64,000 nt of DNA. It comes from Ischnura elegans. Its lineage: Eukaryota; Arthropoda; Insecta; Odonata; Coenagrionidae. This document shows positions 1 through 13,300 of the stretch, one piece after another. Position 1 is the stretch's first letter; the number at the start of each line of letters is the position of its first letter. A program made the translations under genes and the position numbers. Under the pieces are notes generated by a model, which was not told the origin of the DNA, did not search any database, and saw only the letters and a program-made list of their open reading frames with translations. The stretch is taken from contig NC_060246.1 of NCBI RefSeq assembly GCF_921293095.1, positions 133,734,198-133,798,197 on the forward strand. The letters run 5' to 3'.

Positions 1-1187
1 GATTGGGAGATAAGGGAGAAAGATATGAGATGGAAATGAAAGTAAAAGAGAACGGGGTCGCGATCTATTTAAGCTTTCATCTACCGTGGGGGTCGAGTAG
101 GATGGGTGGAGAATGGACATAGTGGACGTGAATGAAGTGGGGTGGGTGGAACGGGGGAGAATTCACAACAAACCTATTGCCTCGGATACGATCAGCTTCA
201 CTCCCACGTACTCCACAATATTCCATCCTCAATAATCTATTTCCAGAGATGCTTCAATTTTTATATCGATGTGTGTGCTTAAGGATTAACTGATATTCAT
301 CTACATATTCTTCCGCATATTCTTCTACATATTACCCCGCAAGCCGCCTAAAAAGGCTTATGGCAGGGGGTATTAGGACACCAGCCGTCTACATATAAAA
401 AGCAAATACCTAAAAAAATTAGTAACGGCATTTATTATAGTTCTTTATGGTTCGGTAGAAAAATGAATTCGCATATCTACCCGTTCGGCAAAATATCTCT
501 CTAAATATATTCTGTCGGAACTGGAAATATAGTGGGGCTCTAAGATGATGTTCTTCGTATCGCTCTTAAAGATACTTACTCTCAATAGCTCAGGGAATCT
601 AAGCCTAGCGCGAAGCCTACTAGTCTCTAGCGGCTCCCAGCCTTCTTCGCTTAACATCTGGGTAACGATTGTTGTACGCCCGTGGCAGATATCTTTTCGG
701 AAGCCGTGAAGACAGCCGTGGAGGAAGTTGGTGCATGTAGGAGCCAACCAACAGCTTAGGTTCTTTGCACCATAGGACGGATTAATGATTTTTTTAATGG
801 CATCGATACTAGATGGACGCTTCCATAATAACTCTAATCTCTGCATCCATTCAAAACTGCTGGTAAAACATAGGTATTAAGTAAGTACCTAAATTTTTCA
901 TTTTTAGTCTACGTACATTCGGTGTTAAAAATGTTCCCCATTATTTTATTTTGTGCTATTGCTTTTACATATTGTATTTTTAATGTTACGCTTTATAAAT
1001 TTGATTTCTGACAAATGGAGCCTATGCAAAATACCAGTAAAGGATGCTCTGTTTTACCTACTTAATGAGCAATGTCCAAGTACAAGGAAATCTTAAATCT
1101 ATCTATCCATCCTGTCTACAACACGGTATCGTTAATCATAAGATGCCATTGTTGTTGGTCATTGAAATCTCCCCCGTTCTTCCGCAG
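1..1187. other. Noncoding, upstream of the first recognised exon
   Basis: The 5' exon of the pseudo-chitinase gene should be here or left of the window. A short frame starting MFPIILFCAIAFTYC at 931 resembles a signal peptide, but no suitable donor follows it, so it is not called. Confidence 0.4.
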
Positions 1188-1337
1188 ATAAGTGTCCGGA
1201 TGCCACGCCTTCGACGCACCTCTTGTGCTACCACTGGGGGGAGCTGACCTCATCGGCGCTGGACCCCTGCGTCTGCACCCACCTCGTGCTTCCGTCCAAG
1301 GAGACCAAGGATGGATACCAGCTGGATACGGACAAAA
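1188..1337 (+). CDS. Pseudo-chitinase exon: GH18 beta-1 strand
   Basis: The exon lies between a good acceptor (pyrimidine tract ending TTCCGCAG at 1187) and a GTAAGC donor at 1338. It opens by completing a split codon with AT, then encodes KCPDATPSTHLLCYHWGELT, and ends SKETKDGYQLDTDK plus one base. The CYHW and CVCTHLV segments match the two cysteines at the start of family GH18. Its phase (one base carried over) matches the acceptor of the 20563 exon, giving a 19.2-kb intron. Placement with the downstream exons rests on this phase match and on domain order: without it the GH18 domain lacks its first strand. The upstream exon must end with one unpaired base. Confidence 0.7.
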
Positions 1338-4300
1338 GTAAGCCATTACCTCTATTAAATCCGGGAGAACCTTTGAAAAAAAATGTGGAACAGCCGAACG
1401 AAATGGGACGCGACCAAGGGCGTACCCAGAATGAAAACTAGAGGGGGGCAAGTCGTGGTCGTTCAAGTTATAATACAGAAAAGGTTAAGAAACCAAAATT
1501 TAAAGAAAATTATAACAGCGCTATAAATTACATATTTTATAATAATGTCAATTTGCATGAATTTAAAGAACATTTTTTCAAAACTTTCATTTTGAACTAA
1601 ATTTACTTTTGCTTCTGGGGGGTGGGGGCAGCTGTCTCCCCCCTTCGCTGGGTACGCCCATGGACGCAACACTCTTTCTCGATGGTTCGTTTTTCATGAT
1701 TTACAGCCAGTTTAAAACTAACTCTATCCTCTCTGAAAGTACAGCAGGATATTAAGAGTGGATCCTTTTAAAACTTAGCCTTCATCTGAATTACATTAAA
1801 ACGTTACTTTTTTTTGAGTCAGTTAAACTCATATTCCAAATTTTTTATTATTGTAATTCAGATAAATTTTGATAAGGTCATACTCTATATCTCCAGAAAA
1901 TTTCAAGATTATAGCACAAGTTTTGAGTATGAAATATGTCAAAAAAAAGATAAAATACGGCCAAGCGAGAGTCATATGTACTCGGCGGCAACCGTATCGC
2001 ACGTGGTCATATTAGAGACTTTTGTACTTTAAAACAAGTGATAATCGCTTCATAACTTCAAAAACGCAGTAATACTCCAAAACATATTTATGTGAAGCCA
2101 CCCGGTACCACCGATACAGCAGCATCATCAAGGAAAACTTCCTCGATAACAATACTTGCGGGAAACTATGTCACCTTCACTCAGATAATCCCCATTTATG
2201 AGTACATTCCTCTTATTTCAATTCCTGACGCCTTATTATGACGTCAAAATCAGGCTATCATTGCTTTTCGGTACGAAAAGAAAGCTAGCCTATTACATTC
2301 CAGGGTAATTTTAAAGTTTCTCGCCGAATTATTGATAGCCCTTGCGTAAAATGCGTCAAAGGACCAGAATTTAAAGAAAAATACAGGGTGAATAATTAAT
2401 TATAATCGATAATAGATAAGTTGCTCCTCAGAGATACTTACTTAAAAGCTCTAAACCCTCATACCAGCGATTAAGTTGGGAATTCGCCCTATCATATCAT
2501 AGCCACATAACTCCACCTCTTTGATAGATAAAATATTGATACTTTTGACAAGGTACTCCAGAACGTGACCCTACACGGCTGCTCGTGACAGCCTCAAGAG
2601 TACGGATAACGACCTTCATTGTTGAGAGTGCGATTTTTGATTCATTTATTTTCTCCTACCCATTTTGACGGGGATACTTCGGGAACGAATATAAATTGAT
2701 GATCCTTCGGAAAGTCGAGACGATGTTCTGTTGATCTTTTTTCCTCTTAAGTCGTGCAATGGCTGACGGCGAGCGATTATTACCCACGAAGTTGCGTAAT
2801 GAGAGGCCGAAATCGGTTCTCGACGAGATCTACTTCGAATGAGTGTGGGATGGCAAGGCGTAATTTAGGATACTCGATTTCTTTAGCGGTTGAGATTTGA
2901 TGGATTAAGTTTGGATGCGAGCTCAAAATTAAATTGGGTTTAATACGATTCAGTCTCAAAAAAAATATTTCACTTTTCATCATTTGCCATTACAAGACAA
3001 CAATCCTTGGACTGGTTTGACGCAGCTCTCCATTCCGCTCTCCTATCTGCTATCTCTTTCATAGTGACATATTTATTCTATTTTACTCCCTTAGTAATCT
3101 GTCCTATATAACTGATTTGGGGCCGTGCCTAACCCTATTTCACGTCTAACTAACTTCTACGATTGTTTTCACCAGGTTATCATGCCTCATAATATGGTCA
3201 ACCAAATTGGCTTCTCTTCAGTATTTTTGGAGGACTTCTCTTTTCTTCCACTTTTCTTAGTATTTCCTTTTTACTGTTGTGTTTTACCATTTTTTAATCA
3301 GACGATTCTGTTCCTGGCCTCATATATCCTTAGAATCTTACAATTATAGAGTAGCCTATGATTAGGTTTCCCACAGACCGGGACAGCAGTATTTTATAAA
3401 CACCATGCAATGCGTGGTGAAAAAACTCACTCAAGGGGGGCTCGAACCCGCGACCTCATGATTAGCGGGAGAGGTTTTCACCCTTCCGACTTCATTCCTC
3501 TCAATGTTTCAAAATTGAGCCATTCCTCATTTGGGAAAGGTAGATTGCTCTCCGATGCGATAGAATATGGAATGATGCAAACTACGTTAGCAATCTGGGG
3601 ATAGCGAAAACGCACTTCTACTCTCCGTGCGATGCGGAGCAAATTTCACAACCAGAACAATGCCTCCCCTCAAGAGGACATAAACGATAGTGCACCGACA
3701 AATGCCTCGCGAAAGAATTTCGCATTCAAATCGCAATGAGGGGGTGTCCACAGCCGATGGATGAACGTCAATCAAGACGCATGTATGTAGGTATGTATGT
3801 GCCGCAAAATAAGCGACACAGGCGCGAGTGGACCACACCCTCCATCTGTGCGCTCTCCGATAGTATTTAGAACGGCTTTCGAAGCCAACAACACTGCATC
3901 AGGGCACTAACCACACCGTGACACTGAATGTGAATAATACAATCCCCAGCGTTGCATCACTCTTGGCCTACATTTTGAGATCCTCATTTGAGGAAACAAA
4001 ACTATTCAGGAGATGAGAAGGTGGAAAATACAGGTGGAAATGGGTGAAATGATTCTTAGAATGGAGGACAGAAACGCGAGCATCTTATGACAGGGTGTGC
4101 GCTATGTTTGTAACGTAGACACTATGGCTTTTCAAGGTTTTTCTAAAAATTTTGACTCGAAGTTACCACAGTAAAAAGTTATGGTACCTTTTCACACGAT
4201 TTATTCAATACGGCCGGTTTATAACTTTTTATTGTTCAGAATGGATTTTCACAAGGCAAAGCCAGAAACAATCGAGTTTATCGAAGTTACCACATTTATT

Positions 4301-7300
4301 GATGTTTTTACGTATCTACCGATTTGATCGATAGATTTTTCTTCCTCATAGGAAAATCTACTAAAATTGGTAGCATATTAATTGCGTAAGCTTGGTTTCG
4401 CTGATGGTAGGACCTGCCCGCCTTGTGACGGTGCAGGATTCCTCGTCCTCTCCCTTCCTTCCCGTCCTTCCCCTGGAGGCGTCGTCGGGCTCTCATCGCG
4501 GCGGCGCCTCCTTTCCTTGCTCCTTCCCCTTCTGGTGGTAGAGGAGAAAAGCTAACGCTTACAGTCCCTGCCCCAGGAGTGTATCCCGCGAGCCCGTTCT
4601 AAGGGTTTCGTTCCACCTGATGTTTTTACGTATATGTTGGGTCTTGTTGAGCTATAATTATTTTTCAGGCATGAAATTTATCATTTTGACTTTTTTTAAT
4701 GAAATAAAATCATCCAATCTCGTCTGATATTTTGTCTTATACTCGTTGAAACTAATATGCTAGGTGAGTGACTTTGTAAGCAGTCACGCGCACGGGTGCA
4801 AAATCAAATACACCAAGGACGAATTCCGCCATAAAAAAATATGTTAACTTCTCAAAAATAGCAAATTACAAAGCAGCTTTAATCAGCGTGAAAATTTTAT
4901 TCACTGTCCTCCTCGTCATCATCTTTCCCTTCCTCCGTATTCTGTGTCGCTATCATTTTCACCTATACCTGCAAACGACTCAAAATAACTGCTGCGTAAC
5001 TTAGTTCCTCTCCCCTCTAGTTCACGTTGGTGTATTTACTATGCTAGACTAGATATTTATATATAGAAATATTTTTCATTTATAACTTTCGCAAATTATT
5101 TGTAAACTTTCAATAAATTAAAAATTAGAGCACTGCATGACATTTTGAATGAAATTATAGGGTAGGATCTGGATGAAAAGTTTTCGTTAGCATGAGGAAA
5201 ACCCGCAGAAATGGTAAATTATCCAGCAATTTAAAAAAAATGTTTTAGCCGTGATCTGAGGTTATCAAAAAGTTACCTCAATAAAACTACGCAGCCTCAA
5301 GTTTGTAATAAGAATTTTCCAACCAAGTCAATGAAAAATTATTAAAATTTTCGATAAAATCAACTTACTGGTCTGAGGAGCGGGCATAGAAACCAACACG
5401 CCCAAGCATTTCAAGAGAGACGTAAAAGACGTGTTTCAGTTAGGGTGGATGAACTCAGTTATGGCAGCAGTCACTTGAAGACGCCTGCAAGTCTAGATGA
5501 AAATGATAGCGACGCGGCTACGGAAGAAGGAAAAGATGATGACGATGAGGATCTCCAAATACCCTACCGTAGAAGTACCTACAGAGAGTTACTTTCTATT
5601 GAAAGTTACTTTCGATTAAAAATGAGCATGTTCTGCACGAGCGTAAAACGGCCAAAAGAAAAAAATTATCTTATATTTAATTATAGAGTGGAAAATACCT
5701 AGAGTTTAATTTCAAATTATCAATAATACCGTTAACACACCTATTTTATGCCACTACTCCGTTACTTCCGACATATTTTCGTGGCAAAAAAGCTAATAAC
5801 GGAGAAGCGATTAATTGACTAGCAAGTCAATGTCGTTTTCAAATATGGTATTTAAGGAGAAAGCTGGCTTCTCGGAGCGATACCACAACTAGCATTGCAC
5901 AGCCACTTTATGAAGGTAATGAGAAAAGGCATGCATAATAAAAGTATATATTTTTAAAATTATATTATTGTAAAAAAACTTTCGTAACATATATTTATGT
6001 AAAAATATTGTATATCATTGTATTTTATATTGTTCTCATGTTTACATTCATAGCCATAACGATGGTTTTAAATAAACTGAAACGTTGGCTAACAACTTTT
6101 TTGCATCATGTACATTTGACCTATACTCCAAGAATTATTTTACCATTAATTAAATGAGGTCAAGATAAGAAGAAAAAAAATTAAAAGGCAAAACACAATT
6201 TTGTGGCCCTGTTTCTTCCGACCCACGGCTCCTTTCTTTAAGAGAAGGCTAATACCGACGCCGGGTTTTTCTCTACCTTTCCCTCCATATCCTTCTCTAA
6301 ATGCGCAAATGACCTCATCCGTCAGTGGCCTCTTCCAAATATCTTACCCACGATTCGTTTCGAGAGGCTCGCACGGGAGTCTGTTCCTTAGCACTGTCGG
6401 AATCCGGTCCGGGCGCCCGGTGAAATAACTGGTGACGACGGAGGAATGGAAGATAAAAGACGAGAGACGAATGAAGCGAATCCAATCGGGAGGAAAAGGA
6501 ATCTTTCGGAGGAAGAAGACAGCAAGACTTTTGACGGGGAATGTGCGAGGGAGTGGGGGTGGGTCGTGTTGCAGGGAGGGGGAGAGGAGGGCAGCGACCA
6601 CCTCGAAAGACGTGACCACTCTAGTGGAAATGTAAAAATAAACACCCACCAGGAACCGGACCTAAGCATGCTCACTTATCATTCTATCACTTCGGCCGCT
6701 CCACCACCTCGGCCACCACAGGACAGGCTCGTGGAGATCCACCGGCTCCATCCACTAATAGCAACATCAGTTTCCTTTCACAAGAACCTCTCACAAGGGA
6801 AGTATCTGAGGAATCACCACCGGATCTCGTTTAAATTTTGCTAGGTGATAGAAAATGGATACCCAATAGGCATGGATTTTGTTTCAGCCGCCAACTTTCA
6901 ATACTTTTCGAGATATTAGCGATGGAAAGTACAAAAAAAACGCTAGAGTTTATGCAATTCGTAGCACAACAGTAGCCCCTTAAGGCCGATATATTGGAAA
7001 AATTGTTTTACTGGAGTTTTTTTTTGTTTCAATAGAACGGATTTATTTGGCTAGTATTGATAGTTGATATTTTTCGGTCTTTTTTTCTAATCCTTTCTTT
7101 TCCCTTCTTTTAGACTTTCTTCAGCCTCGAAGTATCATAATATTCTGAAGAAGACTTGTACAGGTACATTATTAATGCTGGCATGTCTGTATTTTAGAGA
7201 AATTTTAAACGTAGTATACTATTATTTTATTTTTCCTTATCTAGCTAAAAACAATTGTCTTTTGACGATTGAAATACTTTGAAGTGAAGAGAAAATTTTG

Positions 7301-10300
7301 GATGCAGATCTAATCTCCACTCCACCACACACCACTGGTGTTAATCTTGACGTACTTATTGCTTACTTGCAACTTGCATACTAATGTTAAAAATTTTAAA
7401 TTTTTTTGACATAAGATATAGTTGCCTATATAACACGTATATGAATATTTCGTCTCCGGCTTTTTTATAGAATTTAAATTTTATTGCTTGAACCACAGCT
7501 ATATGTTTAACACGGTACTACTTCATGAACACCGAAATTTTCAAGATGACAATGGGTCGCATTCAGGATGAGTGAGTGGTCAGGTAAAACTATACCAGTT
7601 GAATGAACTTAGAGCGTCTCTAGCGGTTGAAAAATTTTAAATTTAGTTATAACATATGTGATTCCTCTAGATTCTCTGTATCCAAAACTTTCCCTCTACT
7701 TCAAATTATTTCAAGCGTCAAAGCCAACTATTTTGGCAATATAAGGAAAAGTAAAATAATAGATAGTATTATACGTTTAAAATTTTCTTTAAGACAAGCA
7801 TGCCAGCCTTAATAATAAAAACCGTTAAGGATTCTTAGGATAATTATGATTCCTTGAGGCTGAAGATAGTCCAAAGGAAGGAAAAAGAACATACTAGAGA
7901 GAAAGACTAAAATATAAAAAAATATCAGGTATCAATACTAGTCAAATAAATAAATCCGTTCTATTGAGACAAAAAAAACTCCAGTAAAACAATTTTTCCT
8001 TTTCCAAATTTCCTCAAATGAGGGTCTTGAAGTAAATTAACACATTAGAAAACACAGCGCGAAAATTCTCAGGAATCATAAAATTTCATTTGTTTCTCAT
8101 TGCTACTCCTTAAGTTGGCTTCTATATTGTTGAGTCGTTCACGAGAACACGGGTTGAAATGGTTGAAACAAAGTGGTCCAGTTTGCAAGGCATGCTATAC
8201 TAGAGTAATGGAGCCGTTTCATATGTACGTTTTATAATAATGGTGCCGGTAACATCAAGATATCGCCAGCGCTGTTTAAGAGTTCTCCCCAACATAAAAA
8301 TGGCATTATCATGATACCGAGATTTAAATTTATGCTTGGAAAACTGAGTTTTATAGGTTATAATCATAGAGCATCTGGAGAGGGCGTTAGCTACCCCTCC
8401 TACGGTAGGAAAGTGAAGCCAGGGGGGCGTGGCACTTTAGCCGGTCCGCCATATCCCTTTACCCCGGGTGGAGCAGAAATACATGGTTCCTTATGGGGAA
8501 TTCGTCAAAGGAAACTCAATATTTTACCTATGACAGCCGGAAAAAGCCGTTCCCACCGATGAGGGAAGGTTATCTGTTGAATATAAAACCGGAAAAAATG
8601 CATCTTTTGGATGAAATAAACGATTCAACCACGGTGTAGCAAATTAAAAATATGAAGCACGACAAGTCATTTGCGACATTAGCAACTAATTTTCAGCTGT
8701 AAGGTGAAAAATAACTGATGAATTCATGTGAAACCACTAAGTTATAACTTGAGATGATCACAGTAGAACTTTTTAAACCAAATTCAGTTATGAAAGTAAA
8801 TAAAAAAGGATAAATGGACGAGAGAGGAATGGGAGGACACTGAATGCTACGATAATAACGACGTTTAATTGCTATTGCGTGCACTACAAGATTTTATTTG
8901 GCTTATAATCCGTCAAAAATATACATAAATCGTGATTCAAGGAAAGAAATGATATAGTAAGACTTAGGAACTTTGACGTGGGAAGTAGACGCGTTCATGA
9001 TGCTGTTGGCCTGGGAAGGATACGAGTGTCAATCGATGATCTTTCTCAACAAGTGCATCGAAAAGGTAGTCGGTAAAAAATTTCTGCATTGAGGGCTTGG
9101 CTCTATCTGATTTTCATCAAACAATAATCACAACGGAAATCATGCCTACCATTACTTATCAATTCTGTACTAAAGTATTGATGGAAAAACTTTGTACACA
9201 CAGAGGTCAACCTTCCATTCTTATCACCGGACTTTTTTTCGGATATGTAACTTCAATATCCAAGTGTTTCACGGTGTAAATCATTTCCGAAACTCCTGTT
9301 AAAAACCTCATGGCCATTAAATGGAAAGGGCTTCCTCATCAAAGGACAAATTTGCGCATTAGGTAAGTAAAATATCAGCTAAGAGACAATATCGAAAGAG
9401 ATTTTGCTTACAATTCCGAGTAAACTGCTATCAAAACAGTAGTATTTGAAGAAATTGAGGATGGGTCAGGTGCATTTCAAGTGCTGACAAATCAGAAATT
9501 ATTTTCCTTCCCCAAAATCAGACGAACATGCACCGTGGATGCCAGCTGTATTAAATGATATCTTTGAAGGAGGTATTAAAAAAAGAAAACTATTGACATT
9601 TTCCAACTGATATAATGTACACACCCATTAAATGTTACATTTTCAGATTTCCAGAATGACTTAACAATGTTATTCAAACCGATTACTTATACAATTCATA
9701 CAAAGTAACCAAATTAACAATAAATCTTAGGCAGACATGTTAGGCACAATTATGAATACACAATGAAGGCTGCCACACACCCAGGATTATTTCCAATTTC
9801 TGTATGTTCATACACCCTCAATTACATTGGCTACTGGATTAGCTGAACCTGCAATGAAAAATATGTACAAACAATTCAGCTGTATTACACCTAAATAGGA
9901 TATATTTGGCAATTTCTATGGACAGAGCCTGTGTGATATATCAAATTCTTAGTATCACCAATCAAGGTAAACCTCTGGATGTTTATGAAAAATGCTATCA
10001 CTTAAGTTAACCACAAGAGAATTTATGTCACAATACAGACAAGGGAAGAAGGAAATGAAATAGTAACAAGTAGGAAGTGATGGGGCCAACTGAAAAATGA
10101 CTAAATGCATGCTGTAAGCTATAATTTTACTACTCCAGGTAATATCCCCAAACATGCACCATTAAATCCATTAGGAAGGCACGCAAAGTTACACAACCAA
10201 ACATAAGCTAAAAGAAAACTATGATCTCCTAGTACTACAGAAAGCATCCCTTGGTAATACTGGAGTTTGATAAAACAACTGTTAAGGTTACCTACCCGCC

Positions 10301-13300
10301 AAAAGACCTGATTCTAAATCACACTTAAATCTGTTTACTCTCATACTAAATGGGAAAATTTGATTTCTGGACCCCTCAGTTTTATTTCCCTAATATTTTT
10401 CTGCACGTCGAACCCGCCAAAGTTCATTTACCTGAATATGCCATTGATGTAATCTGGGAATAGAGACATCACCCTGCAACTTATTTACAAGATTAATCCT
10501 AATGCTTGCAGTTCGTCACTAATTAAGCATGGGATTGAATGTAAGATATTGAGAATAGGAGGGCTGATTACTTTCTTGGACCACCACAAAATGCACAAAT
10601 TTCTGTTGGATGTGTCAAAAGGTGTCAAGCTTCAAGCAGTAGCCCAATGGTCGATCCACTAGGCCACCACATCGGTGCTAAACAGAGATGGTCCTCATCA
10701 AATGTGGGAACAATTTACTACACATATACAAAACAATCCTACTCCATTTAATGTTGTCTAAAAATGGCATTACTTTTGTCCCCCTTTAATACCAAAACAA
10801 TGAAAGTAATGAAATTGAATTTTTGCAAGCTAGTATTTGAGTAACTTGACATTATGGTGAACATGTATGGTACAAAATAGGTGCATACTTTTGTTTGCTA
10901 TGTATTGTAGTGGTGCGAGATATGCGTGCACCAAGTGTACAGATAGCCTAAAAGTAGATTGTTTATTGTATCATAAGCAATAACCTTAGTGAGTGTTATT
11001 CACACTGATAAAAATTGAAGTGACAATTGTAACGAAAGACACATACGTTGAGTCACAGGGGGAAATTCATTGACAGACTATGAGTTCTGGGCGAGTAGTT
11101 AGAAGAAAACCACCATATGTGCCACAAACTTTCATCATCCTTATACAGGGTAATCACTTATTTATTTTTTTAATTGCAAAACAGACGTAAACATGATTAA
11201 TCATCATGAACACATTCACAAAGAAGCAATGAAAGGGACACTAACGTGAAAAAAAATTGAAGAGGCACTAACTTGATCCTAGCATAGATAAAGGAGCTGT
11301 TGCTTCAGCAAAGTTGTTATCACAAAAACAAATATAAACAACACCTACGAGCAAAAAAAGATGAACAAGAGCTAAATGAAAAATGATATTAACCAAACAT
11401 TGCAGTAACTCAGCAAAAACTAATTACAACATGTGGCCTCCACTTTCTAAGAGATATGGGGACATGAATGGGCTATGGAACAAGACAAAACACATTCAGG
11501 GCATGTGAAGTGGTCAAGATTCAATAATACTGTCAAATTATGCTTTCACAAGGATGTTTTTAAGACTGAGCATTTTATTTCTCAATGAGATCAATTAAGG
11601 TGTATATAAACCTATCAACAGAGGAAGAATTTCATGCTCTTTTGTTGCTGAGTAAGTGATGTTACTGGTCATCGCTAATGATCATAATAAGTTTTCGGTC
11701 GATAATTGTAATATTGCCTGTCACTCCTATCAAAACATGAGACGCAATTATAAGGCCAGTATAATAACTTATTAATTTTGCATTTTAGATCTTATTTCCA
11801 CAATTTCTGGAAACCAAAATAAATTTGCCAATGCTTCGTTGAGAACCACTTGATCATGTGTTATGTTTTTAACTAACGTCGAATTTTGGTGCCTTAAGAG
11901 TGCCATGCGTATCTCCGCTCTAAATAGACCTAATATCTGAACACTAAGTGTTCAATGATGCACAGTATTCACTCACATGTCACAACTTGCACAGCGAATT
12001 GGTACCTTTTTTATGATTATGTCAATACACCAAAATGTTCACCAGCGAAGGTAGGCAGAGATGAAAAGAGTTCCAAAAACGAACTGATATTTTTTTAAAT
12101 TTCTTACTTCATTATGATAAGCATTATCGCTCATGACAAAATCCAACATAGAATAATATAATTTTAGCACTGATAAGGATTAAGTAACAATTAACCTGTA
12201 CATTGCCGCACAGGAGTCCACCTGCTGCACGTGGCACATACATAGACAATTAACAAGGTTCACCATGCACTTCAAGCAAATGCTACAGATATTACTAATA
12301 ATTGACTATTTTGCAACTTACTGGTGGAATGTAATTCCTGGTATCCTTTTATCGGGGCAATTACTGCACCCGTAAGCCGCGCAGCAAACCATCTGCGAAG
12401 GTTGAATAAAAATGTCGTTTTCAAGGTTAAATACTCACTTTTTAACGGATAAAATAATATATCAGTATAAAGATGAATTCTAAACTATCAGCATACGTTC
12501 AGAATGCTTCAGCAGCATCGGATTACTGAAAATTAGGTGATTTTCTTAACACGTACCTTTATGAGAAAACGAGCGAGCGGGGTAAATGAATATGGCGGAC
12601 GAACAAAAGCGCATCGGGTAAACAGGTTTCTGCTGGCTTCACTTTTTTCACCTAACGCCCTCTCCAGATGCTCTATGGTTATAATTTACAGTAATACAAA
12701 TGCTTGTAGTTACAAAGGACGCCTATGCTTAGTTGACGGAGGCAAAGAGAAGGATACAATAATAAACCAAAGGCCCCTACTCTTTTATAATATTTGGGTA
12801 TAATCTTTGTAGCTGGTTTGAGGTCTGTAATGAGCCAAAACATGAAAAGTAGCAGATGTATTATTTTAAGCATACATAGGTACCTTTAAATTTAAAATTT
12901 TCCACGCCTGAGAATATTATAGTTACAAGATGATAAACAAACTAGCGTATAACATCTCGCAAATTTTAGAATGTTCATTTCACGAATATTACAAAATAGG
13001 ATCCTCAAGTCGGCCTCTAAATGTGTTGTCGCCCACCGCATATTTAAATGGGTTTACAAAAGTCGCCACTCGCGTCGCTGACGGACACATTGATCTGAGT
13101 TTCACGGGAAAATAAGGTATTATTAGGGGTTTCAACCGAGATTTATGCTCAAGATGATGTGATTTATCAACTTCATAACTCTCCAATGCTATTCCTCGCA
13201 ATTTAAAACATTGATCTGCAAAATATTGAAAAAAAGTGGATCGTATTGCACTCATTACCGCGCTTCGAACATTTTTGACAACCGATTAACGACAGAAGTC

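Noticed and set aside
931-1011. Short frame MFPIILFCAIAFTYC as the missing signal-peptide exon
   Set aside because: Hydrophobic and well placed, but no acceptable donor in phase lies before its stop codon.
4436-4530. CpG-rich promoter
   Set aside because: A pyrimidine-rich, GC-richer block but with no start codon, exon or core-promoter motif nearby on either strand.
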